DNA from: Variovorax ginsengisoli
Lineage (GTDB): Bacteria; Pseudomonadota; Gammaproteobacteria; Burkholderiales; Burkholderiaceae_C
Length of the DNA stretch: 64,000 nt
Assembly (NCBI RefSeq): GCF_030811835.1
Contig: NZ_JAUSRO010000002.1
Location: 1 to 64,000 of the forward strand
Direction of reading: 5' to 3'
Shown here in pieces: positions 29,537-38,671 of the stretch. Below the pieces are notes generated by a model. The model was given only the letters and a program-made list of their open reading frames with translations, had not been told where the DNA came from and made no database searches. Numbering within the stretch: the first letter of the stretch is position 1; each line of letters opens with the position of its first letter. A program made the position numbers and the translations under genes.

Positions 29537-29980
29537 ATGCCGACCCAGACCTTCACGATCCGCGAGCTGGCCCGCGAGTTCGATCTCACCACGCGTGCGA
29601 TCCGCTTCTACGAGGACAAGGGCCTGCTGGCACCGGCGCGCACGGGCACGAGCGGGCTGCAGCGTGTCTACACAGCGCGCGACCGGGCGCGCCTGACGCT
29701 CACGTTGCGTGCCAAGCGGCTCGGGCTGAGCCTGAGCGAGGCCAAGGACATCCTGGACCTGTACGACAGCCCGCGCGACACAGCCGCGCAGCTCGAGAAG
29801 TTTCTGGGCGTGCTGGGCGCGCACCGGGCGCAGCTGGAGGCGCAACTGGCCGAACTCGAAGCCAACCTGGCCGAAGTACGCGCGCAGGAGAAGCAGGCGC
29901 GCGCCATGCTCGCCCGCACCCCGTCCCAGGCCGCACTGGCCGTAACGGCCTCCCCCGTGCGCAAACGCAGGCCCGCCTGA
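29537..29980 (+). CDS. liuR: MerR-family regulator, LiuR-like
   Basis: Regulator of 147 aa. The MerR winged helix is at residues ~6-75 (FTIRELAREFDLTTRAIRFY, EDKGLLAPAR, VYTARDRARLTLTLRAKRLG) and a coiled-coil dimerisation helix follows (AHRAQLEAQLAELEANLAEV). There are no metal- or iron-sulfur-binding Cys residues. The sequence fits LiuR, which controls leucine/isovalerate catabolism genes; the liu cluster sits 24 kb downstream. Start chosen where the MerR domain begins; the frame is open upstream to 29252. Confidence 0.75.
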   Translation: MPTQTFTIRELAREFDLTTRAIRFYEDKGLLAPARTGTSGLQRVYTARDRARLTLTLRAKRLGLSLSEAKDILDLYDSPRDTAAQLEKFLGVLGAHRAQLEAQLAELEANLAEVRAQEKQARAMLARTPSQAALAVTASPVRKRRPA

Positions 29981-30011
29981 CAAGCACTGCCCCCTCGCTG
30001 ACAATACCGCC

Positions 30012-30758
30012 ATGCCACATTCACTCGACGATCTCTTCGCCCACAACCGTGCCTGGTCTTCCCAGATGGAACGCGAGCGCCCCGGCTTCTTCACCAACCT
30101 GGTCAAGCAGCAGACGCCCAAGTACATGTGGATCGGTTGTTCCGACAGCCGCGTGCCGGCCAACCAGATCACGGGCCTGGAGCCGGGTGAAGTGTTCGTG
30201 CACCGCAACGTGGCGAACATCGTGGTGCATTCCGACCTCAACGCGCTGTCGGCCATCCAGTTCGCGGTCGAACGCCTGAAGGTCGAGCACATCATGGTGG
30301 TCGGCCACTACGGCTGCTCGGGCGTGCAGGCCGCGCTCGAAGGTGCACGCATCGGCCTGGCCGACAACTGGCTGCGCCACATCCAGGATGTGCGCGACCG
30401 GCATCGCGTGATGCTCGACACGCTGCCGCCCGAGGCGCGTGCCAACGCGCTGTGCGAGCTCAACGTGGCCGAGCAGGTGATCAACGTGGCGGTCAGCACC
30501 GTGATGGTCGATGCCTGGAGCCGCGACCAGAAGGTCACGATCCACGGCTGGGCCTTCGGCGTGCACGACGGCCTGATCCAGGACCTCGCGCTGACCGTCG
30601 ACGGCACCAAGCCATTGGAGAACCTGTATCGCGCGGCTGTTCAGCGCATCCGCTACAAGTGGGGCAAGCCGCCGGAGCCAGCGGCCGCGGCGGCCATCGA
30701 GGCGGTCAAGGAAGCCAGGGACGCCAAGGAAGCCGGGGAAGCCGCCAACGGCTCGTAG
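30012..30758 (+). CDS. can: Beta-class carbonic anhydrase
   Basis: Interconverts CO2 and bicarbonate in the cytoplasm. The zinc ligands C43 and D45 lie in GCSDSRVPA and H99 and C102 in VGHYGCSGV. The core matches the E. coli Can length, and the final ~30 residues are an Ala/Glu-rich low-complexity tail ([20 protein letters not shown]). It precedes aceK by 5 nt, so the two are probably co-transcribed. Confidence 0.93.
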   Translation: MPHSLDDLFAHNRAWSSQMERERPGFFTNLVKQQTPKYMWIGCSDSRVPANQITGLEPGEVFVHRNVANIVVHSDLNALSAIQFAVERLKVEHIMVVGHYGCSGVQAALEGARIGLADNWLRHIQDVRDRHRVMLDTLPPEARANALCELNVAEQVINVAVSTVMVDAWSRDQKVTIHGWAFGVHDGLIQDLALTVDGTKPLENLYRAAVQRIRYKWGKPPEPAAAAAIEAVKEARDAKEAGEAANGS

Positions 30759-30763
30759 GCGCC

Positions 30764-32590
30764 ATGTTTCCGCAACGCCTGGACTCCCCGCTGGCCTACG
30801 ACATCGCGAAGGCGCTGATCGACGGCTTCAACCGGCACTACCGGTTGTTTCGTGCGGAGTCTGCGCGTGCCAAGCACCGCTTCGAGACCGCCGACTGGCA
30901 CGGACAGCAGCGCGGACAGCGCGAGCGCATCGAGTTCTACGACCTGCGGGTGGGCGAGGCCGTGGCGCGCCTGGAAAAGGAGTTCAAGGCGGGTGAACAG
31001 CCCATGGACGTCTGGCACCAGGTCAAGCTGCATTTCATCGGGCTCATGGTCAATCACCACCAGCCCGAACTCGGCGAGAGTTTCTTCAACTCCGTGACGA
31101 CCAAGATCCTGCACCGCGCGTACTTCCAGAACGACTTCATCTTCGTGCGGCCCGCCATCAGCACGGAATACATCGAGTCGCGCGATGCACCTACCTACCG
31201 CGCCTATTACCCGCAGCCCGAGACGCTGCCCGCGACCATCGAGCGGCTGCTCGCGGACTACGCGCTGCAGGGCCGCTTCGCCGATGCCCCGCGTGACGCC
31301 ACGCGCATCGCGCAGGCGGTGATGGCGCGCCTGCAGCACGTCAAGCTGCGCGCCAATTTCCAGCTGCAGGTGCTCGCCAGCCTGTTCTTTCGCAACAAGG
31401 GCGCGTACGTGGTGGGCAAGGTCATCAACGGCTACACCGAACTGCCCTTTGCGCTGCCGATCCTGCACGATGCGCAGCGGCGCTTCCATGTCGACGCCAT
31501 GCTGTTCGGCGAAGACGACCTGCAGATCCTCTTCAGCTTTGCGCGCGCCTATTTCATGGTCGACATGGAGGTGCCGTCGGCCTACGTGCAGTTCCTGCGT
31601 TCGCTCATGCCGCGCAAGCCGCGCGCCGAGATCTACAACGCGCTGGGGCTGGCCAAGCAGGGCAAGACGCTGTTCTACCGCGACTTCCTCTCGCACCTGA
31701 ACTACAGCAGCGACCGCTTTCGCATCGCGCCCGGCATCAAGGGCATGGTCATGCTGGTGTTCGACCTGCCATCGTTTCCGTACGTGTTCAAGGTCATCAA
31801 GGACTTCTATCCGCCGCAGAAGGAGACGACGCGCGAGCAGATCAAGGGCAAGTACCTGCTGGTCAAGCAGCATGACCGCGTAGGCCGCATGGCCGATACG
31901 CTGGAGTACAGCGACGTGGGCTTTCCGCTGGACCGTTTCGACCCCGCACTGGTCGAGGAAATCCGCACCTTCGCGCCCAGCCAGATGGAGATCGGCGACC
32001 GCGACGGCAACGGGGAGATGGAGCTGGTGCTCAGGCACGTGTACATCGAGCGCCGCATGATCCCGCTGAACATCTACCTGAAGGAAGCCTTCGACATCCT
32101 GGCCGAGCCCGAGAGTCCGGCGCAGGCCGAGCGCGCGCAGGCGCAACTGGCACAGGCGGTCATCGAGTACGGCAACGCGATCAAGGACATGGTGGCGGCG
32201 AACATCTTTCCGGGCGACATGCTCTGGAAGAACTTCGGTGTCACGCGCAATGGCAAGGTCGTTTTCTACGACTACGACGAGATCGAGTATCTGACCGACT
32301 GCAACTTCCGCAAGGTGCCTGAACCACGCAACGAAGAGGAAGAGATGAGCGGCGAGGTCTGGTACGCGGTCGGACCGAAGGACGTGTTCCCCGAAACCTT
32401 CGCGCCGTTCCTGCTGGGCAACGAACGGGTGCGCGAAGCCTTCATGGCCCACCACGCCGATCTGCTCGACCCCGCCTTCTGGCAGCGCCACAAGCAGCGC
32501 ATCCAGGCCGGACAGATGCTCGATGTGTTCCCCTACGACGACGCGCAGCGCTTCGCGCATGAAGACCGAGACTGCACGACGTCGCCCTGA
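30764..32590 (+). CDS. aceK: Isocitrate dehydrogenase kinase/phosphatase
   Basis: Bifunctional enzyme that switches isocitrate dehydrogenase off and on at the branch between TCA cycle and glyoxylate bypass. The 608-aa protein shows the ATP-binding region [20 protein letters not shown] near 330 and the catalytic segment [20 protein letters not shown] with [10 protein letters not shown]. Length is close to the E. coli enzyme. It is linked to carbonic anhydrase here rather than to aceBA; no glyoxylate genes lie in the window. Confidence 0.95.
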   Translation: MFPQRLDSPLAYDIAKALIDGFNRHYRLFRAESARAKHRFETADWHGQQRGQRERIEFYDLRVGEAVARLEKEFKAGEQPMDVWHQVKLHFIGLMVNHHQPELGESFFNSVTTKILHRAYFQNDFIFVRPAISTEYIESRDAPTYRAYYPQPETLPATIERLLADYALQGRFADAPRDATRIAQAVMARLQHVKLRANFQLQVLASLFFRNKGAYVVGKVINGYTELPFALPILHDAQRRFHVDAMLFGEDDLQILFSFARAYFMVDMEVPSAYVQFLRSLMPRKPRAEIYNALGLAKQGKTLFYRDFLSHLNYSSDRFRIAPGIKGMVMLVFDLPSFPYVFKVIKDFYPPQKETTREQIKGKYLLVKQHDRVGRMADTLEYSDVGFPLDRFDPALVEEIRTFAPSQMEIGDRDGNGEMELVLRHVYIERRMIPLNIYLKEAFDILAEPESPAQAERAQAQLAQAVIEYGNAIKDMVAANIFPGDMLWKNFGVTRNGKVVFYDYDEIEYLTDCNFRKVPEPRNEEEEMSGEVWYAVGPKDVFPETFAPFLLGNERVREAFMAHHADLLDPAFWQRHKQRIQAGQMLDVFPYDDAQRFAHEDRDCTTSP

Positions 32591-32632
32591 CACCATTTCA
32601 GTTTGCTTTCAAATTCAAAAGGAGACCTCACC

Positions 32633-33817
32633 ATGTCCGAATCCATCGTCATCATCGGCGCCGCGCGCACCCCCATGGGCGGCTTTCAGGGCGACTTCAG
32701 CGCGCTCGCGGCCCACGATCTGGGCGGCGTCGCCATCCAGGCCGCCATCGCGCGTGCGGGCATCCGGCCTGACACCGTGGGCGAAGTGCTTTTCGGCAAC
32801 TGCCTGATGGCCGGCCAGGGCCAGGCGCCCGCGCGCCAGGCGGCCTACAAGGGCGGGCTGCCCGACAGCGCCGGCGCCGTCACGCTCAGCAAGATGTGCG
32901 GCTCGGCCATGAAGGCCGCAATGCTCGCGCACGACATGCTGCTGGCCGGCACGCACGACGTGATGGTGGCCGGCGGCATGGAGAGCATGACCAACGCGCC
33001 CTACCTGATGCTCAAGGGCCGCGGCGGTTACCGCATGGGCCACGACCGGCTGTTCGACCACATGATGCTCGACGGCCTGGAAGACGCCTACCAGCCGGGC
33101 CGCTCGATGGGCACCTTCGGCGAGGACTGCGCGGCCAAGTACCAGTTCACGCGCGAGCAGCAGGACGCCTTCGCCATTGCCAGCGTCGAACGTGCGCGTG
33201 CCGCCACCGAGTCGGGCGCGTTCAAGGAAGAGATTGCGCCGGTCACCGTCAAGGGCCGCGCGGGCGACACCGTGATCTCGGTGGACGAAGGTCCGGGCAA
33301 GGTCAAGCTCGACAAGATCCGCACGCTCAAGACCGCCTTCAAGAAAGAGGGCGGTACCATCACGGCGGCGTCGAGTTCGTCGATCAACGACGGCGCAGCT
33401 GCGCTGGTGATGACCACCGCGCGGCATGCGCAGAAGGTCGGCGCCACGCCCATCGCACGCATCGTCGGCCATGCCACGCACGCGCAACAGCCCGAATGGT
33501 TCTCGACCGCGCCGGTCGGTGCCGTGCACAAGCTGTTCGAGAAGACCGGCTGGAGCGTCAAGGACGTCGATCTGTGGGAAGTCAACGAAGCCTTTGCCGT
33601 GGTGCCGATGGCGCTCATGCACGAGCTGGGCGTCTCGCATGACATCGTGAACGTGAATGGCGGTGCGTGCGCGCTGGGCCATCCGATCGGTGCCAGCGGT
33701 GCGCGCATCATCGTGACTCTCATCCATGCGCTCAAGGCGCGTGGCAAGCGGCGTGGCGTGGCCACGCTGTGCATCGGCGGCGGTGAAGGCACTGCCGTCG
33801 CCATCGAATTGATCTGA
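32633..33817 (+). CDS. Acetyl-CoA C-acetyltransferase (thiolase)
   Basis: Thiolase of 394 aa that condenses or cleaves acetoacetyl-CoA or 3-ketoacyl-CoA. Active-site Cys89 lies in LSKMCGSAMKAAM, the His in NGGACALGHPIGASG and the second Cys in LCIGGGEGTA. AAGGAG sits 9-14 nt before ATG 32633. It could supply the last step of leucine breakdown (acetoacetyl-CoA to acetyl-CoA) for the liu cluster, though it is 21 kb away (inference). Confidence 0.92.
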   Translation: MSESIVIIGAARTPMGGFQGDFSALAAHDLGGVAIQAAIARAGIRPDTVGEVLFGNCLMAGQGQAPARQAAYKGGLPDSAGAVTLSKMCGSAMKAAMLAHDMLLAGTHDVMVAGGMESMTNAPYLMLKGRGGYRMGHDRLFDHMMLDGLEDAYQPGRSMGTFGEDCAAKYQFTREQQDAFAIASVERARAATESGAFKEEIAPVTVKGRAGDTVISVDEGPGKVKLDKIRTLKTAFKKEGGTITAASSSSINDGAAALVMTTARHAQKVGATPIARIVGHATHAQQPEWFSTAPVGAVHKLFEKTGWSVKDVDLWEVNEAFAVVPMALMHELGVSHDIVNVNGGACALGHPIGASGARIIVTLIHALKARGKRRGVATLCIGGGEGTAVAIELI

Positions 33818-33842
33818 AATGAATCGTCGAACCGGAGTCTTC

Positions 33843-35090
33843 ATGCCCTTGTCTTTTCACCGTTCCCTGATCGCGACCCTGATGGGTGCGGCGCTGCTCG
33901 CCCCTGCGGCCTGGGCGCAGAAGCGCGACAACGTGCTCTTCGAGGCGGCCACCAACGAACAGCCCGCCGTGCTCAAGACGCTGGAGCAACTGGTCAACAT
34001 CGAAACCGGCACCGGCAATGCCGAGGGCATGGAAAGCGCCGGCAAGTACTTCGAGGCCGAACTCAAGTCGCTCGGCTTCACGGTCACACGCCACAAGGCC
34101 GCGGGCCTGGCCGTCGGCGACAACATCGTGGGCAAGCTCAAGGGGCGCGGCGGCAAGAACCTGCTGCTGATGTCGCACATGGACACCGTCTACCTGAAGG
34201 GCACGCTCGCCAAGGCGCCGTTTCGCGTGGAAGGCAACAAGGCGTATGGCCCCGGCATCGCCGACGACAAGGGTGGCAACGCGGTCATCCTGCACACGCT
34301 CAGGCTGCTCAAGACCTATGGCTTTCGAGAATTCGGCTCCATCACCGTGCTCTTCAACACCGATGAGGAAAAGGGTTCTTTCGGTTCGCGCGACCTGATC
34401 CAGGAGGAGGCGAAGCTGGCGGACTACGTGCTGTCCTTCGAGCCGACCGCGGCCGAACGCGAGAGCCTGTCGATGGGCACCTCGGGCATTGCCTACGTGC
34501 AGGCCAACATCAAGGGCAAGGCGTCCCATGCCGGCGCGGCGCCCGAGCTCGGCGTCAATGCCGTGGTGGAAGCCTCCGACCTGGTGCTGCGCACGATGGA
34601 CCTCGACGACAAGGCCAAGGGGCTGCGCTTCAACTGGACCATCATCAAGGGCGGTGCGGTCAACAACATCATTCCCGACAGCGCCACCGTGAACGCCGAC
34701 GTGCGCTACGCACGCAACGAGGATTTCGAGGTCGCCATGAAGACGCTGGAGGAGCGCGCGCAGGCCAAGAAGGTGCCGGGTGCCGAAGTCGCCATCGTCG
34801 TCACCCGTGGGCGTCCGGCCTTCAACGCGGGCGAGGGCGGCCGCGCGCTCATCGACAAGGCGGTTGGCTTCTACAAGGAAGCCGGCGGCACGCTTGCCAT
34901 CGACGAGCGCACGGGCGGTGGCACCGACGCGGCCTATGCGGCGCTGGCCGGCAAGCCGGTGATCGAGAGCCTGGGCCTGCCGGGCTTCGGCTACCACAGC
35001 GACAAGGCCGAGTACGTGATGATCGATGCGATTCCCCGTCGCCTGTACCTGGCCACGCGCATGATCATGGACCTCGGCGCCGGCAAGTAA
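33843..35090 (+). CDS. Secreted M20-family peptidase (glutamate carboxypeptidase-like)
   Basis: Zinc exopeptidase of 415 aa with a signal peptide (MPLSFHRS, hydrophobic core, cleavage after PAAWA near 25). Metal-binding motifs are LLMSHMDTVYLKG, GIADDKGGNAV and FNTDEEKGSFGS; the dimerisation domain contains GKASHAGAAPELGVNAV. The overall pattern fits CPG2-like glutamate carboxypeptidases acting in the periplasm on glutamyl amides such as folate. CCGGAG lies 7-12 nt before 33843, which favours it over ATG 33819. Confidence 0.88.
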   Translation: MPLSFHRSLIATLMGAALLAPAAWAQKRDNVLFEAATNEQPAVLKTLEQLVNIETGTGNAEGMESAGKYFEAELKSLGFTVTRHKAAGLAVGDNIVGKLKGRGGKNLLLMSHMDTVYLKGTLAKAPFRVEGNKAYGPGIADDKGGNAVILHTLRLLKTYGFREFGSITVLFNTDEEKGSFGSRDLIQEEAKLADYVLSFEPTAAERESLSMGTSGIAYVQANIKGKASHAGAAPELGVNAVVEASDLVLRTMDLDDKAKGLRFNWTIIKGGAVNNIIPDSATVNADVRYARNEDFEVAMKTLEERAQAKKVPGAEVAIVVTRGRPAFNAGEGGRALIDKAVGFYKEAGGTLAIDERTGGGTDAAYAALAGKPVIESLGLPGFGYHSDKAEYVMIDAIPRRLYLATRMIMDLGAGK

Positions 35091-35151
35091 GCTGGTACCG
35101 GCCCGGCGGATTGCGACCCACAAGAACGATGAACGAGACAAAGGACGCCTC

Positions 35152-36282
35152 ATGCTGCTGACACCCGACCAGGAAGCCATTCGCGATGCGGTGCGTGACT
35201 TCGCCCAGGCGGAGCTCTGGCCGCACGCGCCGGCCTGGGACCGCGAGCACGCGTTCCCGAAGGCCGCACACCAGGGCTTGGCCGCGCTGGGTGCCTACGG
35301 CATCTGCGTGCCCGAGGAGGACGGAGGCGCTGGCCTTGACTACCTCACGCTCGCGCTGGTGCTCGAGGAGATCGCGGCCGGTGACGGCGGCACCAGCACG
35401 GCCATCAGCGTGACCAACTGCCCGGTCAACGCCATCCTCATGCGCTACGGCAGCGCGCAGCAGAAAAAGCAGTGGCTGCAGCCGCTTGCGCAGGGAAAGA
35501 TGCTGGGCGCCTTCTGCCTGACCGAGCCGCAGGCCGGCAGCGACGCGTCGAGCCTGCGCACGACGGCCAGGAAGACGGCTGACGGCTACGTGATCGACGG
35601 CGTCAAGCAGTTCATCACCAGCGGCAAGAATGGGCAGGTGGCCATCGTCATCGCCATGACCGACAAGGCAGCCGGCAAGAAGGGCATGAGCGCGTTCCTG
35701 GTGCCGACCGACGCACCGGGCTACACGGTCGCGCGGCTGGAGGACAAACTGGGCCAGCACAGCAGCGACACCGCGCAGATCAACTTCGACGCCTGCCGCA
35801 TTCCTGCCGAAAACCTGATCGGTCAGGAGGGCGAGGGCTACAAGATCGCGCTGGGCGCGCTGGAAGGAGGCCGCATCGGCATCGCCGCGCAGAGCGTAGG
35901 CATGGCGCGCAGCGCGTTCGACGTGGCGCTGGCCTATGCCAAGGAACGCCAGGCCTTCGGTGGCGCCATCTTCGACCAGCAGGCCGTCGGCTTCCGGCTG
36001 GCCGATTGCGCCACGCAGCTGGAGGCCGCACGCCAGCTCATCTGGCATGCCGCGAGCCTGCGCGACGCCGGCCGGCCGTGCCTCAAGGAAGCGGCCATGG
36101 CCAAGCTGTTCGCCAGCGAAATGGCCGAGCGCGTGTGCAGCGCCGCCATCCAGACGCTGGGCGGTTACGGCTATGTCAACGACTTTCCGCTGGAACGCAT
36201 CTACCGGGACGTGCGGGTCTGCCAGATCTATGAAGGCACCTCGGACATCCAGAAGCTGCTGATCCAGCGTGCGCTGGCCTGA
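35152..36282 (+). CDS. Acyl-CoA dehydrogenase
   Basis: FAD-dependent acyl-CoA dehydrogenase of 376 aa. It has the flavin/substrate-binding LTEPQAGSDASSLRTTA, FITSGKNGQVA and the C-terminal LGGYGYVNDFPLERIYRDVR followed by IYEGTSDIQ. The catalytic Glu is expected in YEGTSDIQ as in short/medium-chain enzymes, unlike the helix-G Glu of the isovaleryl-CoA dehydrogenase at 53846. Chain specificity is not determined. It lies 61 nt after the M20 peptidase gene. Confidence 0.9.
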   Translation: MLLTPDQEAIRDAVRDFAQAELWPHAPAWDREHAFPKAAHQGLAALGAYGICVPEEDGGAGLDYLTLALVLEEIAAGDGGTSTAISVTNCPVNAILMRYGSAQQKKQWLQPLAQGKMLGAFCLTEPQAGSDASSLRTTARKTADGYVIDGVKQFITSGKNGQVAIVIAMTDKAAGKKGMSAFLVPTDAPGYTVARLEDKLGQHSSDTAQINFDACRIPAENLIGQEGEGYKIALGALEGGRIGIAAQSVGMARSAFDVALAYAKERQAFGGAIFDQQAVGFRLADCATQLEAARQLIWHAASLRDAGRPCLKEAAMAKLFASEMAERVCSAAIQTLGGYGYVNDFPLERIYRDVRVCQIYEGTSDIQKLLIQRALA

Positions 36283-36309
36283 GCCCTGCGTGGTGCCTTT
36301 GGTGTTCCA

Positions 36310-36747
36310 ATGGAGCCCGTCATGAGCAGCAGCCCCATCCCCTCCTCCGCCGGTCCTTGTCCTTGTGGTCGCACCGACCGGCGCGACAAGCCGATTGCCT
36401 ATGCGCTGTGCTGCGGCCGCTACCTCGACGATTTCGATGCCGTGCCAGCGCCCGATGCGGAATCGCTGATGCGCTCGCGCTACACCGCGTTCGTGCGCGA
36501 GCGCGCCGATTACCTGCTCGCCACCTGGGAAGCGGAGCATCGTCCGGCGGTCGTCGAGTTCGAGCCCGGCGTGAAGTGGCTCGGGCTGGACGTGCGCTCA
36601 CGCTCGGTGCTCGACGCCGACCATGCCGAAGTCGAATTCGTCGCGCGCCAGCGCAGCCTGGCCGGCGTGGCGACACGCCTGCACGAACGCAGCCGTTTCG
36701 TGCGAGCAGGAGAGCGTTGGTACTACATCGACGGCGATCGGCGTTGA
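36310..36747 (+). CDS. YchJ-family protein with SEC-C-like zinc motif
   Basis: Small protein of 145 aa of the YchJ/UPF0225 family. The N-terminal Cys-rich segment GPCPCGRTD with ALCCGRYL is the expected zinc-binding (SEC-C-like) site; the rest is an NTF2-like fold with LMRSRYTAFVRERADYLLAT and a C-terminal ERWYYIDGD. Function is unknown. ATG 36322 is an alternative start. It follows the acyl-CoA dehydrogenase by 27 nt. Confidence 0.85.
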   Translation: MEPVMSSSPIPSSAGPCPCGRTDRRDKPIAYALCCGRYLDDFDAVPAPDAESLMRSRYTAFVRERADYLLATWEAEHRPAVVEFEPGVKWLGLDVRSRSVLDADHAEVEFVARQRSLAGVATRLHERSRFVRAGERWYYIDGDRR

Positions 36748-36833
36748 TCGCGGCGCGATTGTGTCTGCCCTAACAACGCTGTAGTTACTTTCGGCGTATT
36801 CCTCCACGTGTCCTGAGCCCTCACACTCGCGCC

Positions 36834-37679
36834 ATGACCGTTCGCATTCGCTTTCATCCGCCGCATCTCTGGCCGCTTGCTGCTGCAAGGGCGTGGTTGC
36901 TGGCGGGCGCCGCGCTGTGGGGGGCCTTCGCAGCGCCAGCCGCCTTGGCGCAGGACGCCAACCGGCTCGTACCGTTCTCGAACGCGCAGGGCGCTCAGCC
37001 GCCGGCACCCTGGCGCTTCACCACCTTGCCGCACAAGGCACCGACCCGTTTCGACGTGACGACGCAGCCGGACGGCCAGCATGTGTTGAGGGTGGAGGCC
37101 GATCAGTCCTACGGCAACCTGGTGCATCCCACACAGGTGGTGCTCGGCCCTGGCACGTCGCTGGCCTGGCGCTGGCGCGTCGACGAGTTCGTACAGGGCG
37201 CCGACCTGCGCACCCGCGCGGGCGACGATGGTGCCGCCAAGCTCTGCGTGTTCTTCGACCTGGCGGTCGAGCGCCTGTCGTTCGGTGAGCGCGCCCGGCT
37301 GGCACTGGCCCGCAGCAGCACCGGTGAAGACATTCCCAGCGAGGTCCTGTGCTATGTCTGGGACAACCGGGAGGCCAAGGACACCCTGCTGGTCAACGCC
37401 TTCACCCAGCGCATGCGCATGCTGGTCCTTGAATCGGGCGCGACGCCCGGCGGCTGGTTGTCCGAGCGCCGCAGCGTGCTGGCGGACTACCGCAGGGCCT
37501 TCGGGACCGAGGCGGGTGACACGCTGCCCGACGTAGTGGCCGTCGCCGTCTCGGCCGACGCCGACAACACGCATGGCCACGGCCTGGCCTATTTCTCGGA
37601 CATCGACCTGCGGGGTCCATGGGCCGTTCATCCCCCGGTGGTCGGGCCTGCAGGCGCCGCCCCGGGCACTGCGCCGTGA
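36834..37679 (+). CDS. DUF3047 exported protein
   Basis: Exported protein of 281 aa. The N terminus is a signal peptide (hydrophobic AWLLAGAALWGAFAAPAALA, cleavage near residue 39). The mature part contains LAWRWRVDEFVQGADLRTRA and VLCYVWDNREAKDTLLVN, a pattern I recognise as DUF3047, of unknown role. Its stop overlaps the GTG start of the DedA-rhodanese gene (GTGA), so the two are translationally coupled. Confidence 0.8.
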   Translation: MTVRIRFHPPHLWPLAAARAWLLAGAALWGAFAAPAALAQDANRLVPFSNAQGAQPPAPWRFTTLPHKAPTRFDVTTQPDGQHVLRVEADQSYGNLVHPTQVVLGPGTSLAWRWRVDEFVQGADLRTRAGDDGAAKLCVFFDLAVERLSFGERARLALARSSTGEDIPSEVLCYVWDNREAKDTLLVNAFTQRMRMLVLESGATPGGWLSERRSVLADYRRAFGTEAGDTLPDVVAVAVSADADNTHGHGLAYFSDIDLRGPWAVHPPVVGPAGAAPGTAP

Positions 37680-38644
37680 ACGATCTGCTCGCACTGCTTG
37701 CCGGGCACGGCATTGCCGTGGTGTTTCTCGTGACGCTGGCCGCGCGGATCGGTGCGCCCGTGCCGGCCGTTCCGTTCCTGATCGTGGCTGGCGGACTGTC
37801 CTTCGGCGGGCAGGTGTCTTGGGTCGCCGTGGCACTGGCTGCCGTGTTCGCCAACATCCTTGGCGATGGGGTGTGGTTCCTGGCCGGGCGGCGTTGGGGT
37901 TACCGCGTCATGCGCCTGCTGTGCCGCATTTCGCTGTCGGCCGACTCCTGCGTCAAGCGCAGCGAATCCATTCTCGGGCGCTGGGGCGGCCTGTCGCTGA
38001 TTGCGGCCAAGTTCGTGCCAGGCGTCTCGGTCGTCGCCCCGCCAATGGCCGGTGCGCTGGGCATGTCGATGCGGCGCTTCCTGGTCTACGAAACAGTGGG
38101 CGCGCTGATCTGGACGCTGGGCTTGCTGCTGGTCGGACGGTTGTTCCACTCGACGATCAACGATGTGCTGGCGGTGCTGTCGAATATCGGATTGGGTGCG
38201 CTCGTGGTACTGGCTGTGGCGCTGGCGGCCTTCCTGGCCTGGCGCTATCACCAGCGCCGCCTCGCACGGCGCGTCGACGACATCGACCTCATCGCTGTCG
38301 ACGAACTGCGCCTTGCACTGGCCGGCGCAGGGGCGCCGGTGGTGGTGGACGTGCGCACGACGCAGTCCCGCGCGATCGATCCGCGTGCCATTCCCGGCGC
38401 GCTGCACATCGACTTCGGGCATCTGCCTGACCAGGTCGGGCAGCTTTCGAACGGACGTGCTGTGGTGGTGTTCTGTGACTGCCCCGCCGATGCGTCGGCG
38501 ATCGCCGCTGCACGTGTGCTGATGGCCGGTGGCCTGCCGCGCGTCCGCGTGCTTGCCGGCGGACTCGACGCCTGGGTCGCGAGCGACGAACCACCGCACA
38601 CCGAGACCGATCCGCGTCCGGCTGCAGCCGCGTGGATGACCTGA
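37676..38644 (+). CDS. DedA-family membrane protein fused to a rhodanese domain
   Basis: Protein of 322 aa. Residues ~1-200 form a DedA/VTT membrane domain with several hydrophobic segments and the family stretch GRWGGLSLIAAKFVPGVSVV (membrane lipid/proton-gradient homeostasis in related proteins). Residues ~210-310 are a rhodanese-like domain with VVVDVRTTQSRAIDPRAIPG and active-site-type Cys in VVFCDCPAD. The fusion of a DedA domain with a rhodanese is known in proteobacteria, but its purpose is not. Start is GTG 37676, coupled to DUF3047. Confidence 0.85.
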   Translation: MNDLLALLAGHGIAVVFLVTLAARIGAPVPAVPFLIVAGGLSFGGQVSWVAVALAAVFANILGDGVWFLAGRRWGYRVMRLLCRISLSADSCVKRSESILGRWGGLSLIAAKFVPGVSVVAPPMAGALGMSMRRFLVYETVGALIWTLGLLLVGRLFHSTINDVLAVLSNIGLGALVVLAVALAAFLAWRYHQRRLARRVDDIDLIAVDELRLALAGAGAPVVVDVRTTQSRAIDPRAIPGALHIDFGHLPDQVGQLSNGRAVVVFCDCPADASAIAAARVLMAGGLPRVRVLAGGLDAWVASDEPPHTETDPRPAAAAWMT

Positions 38645-38671
38645 AGCTGGGTATGTGGAAGGAGCGGCGCC

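Noticed and set aside
30653..32596. Antisense open frame over aceK
   Set aside because: Shadow of a recognised, full-length aceK; no start context or motif.
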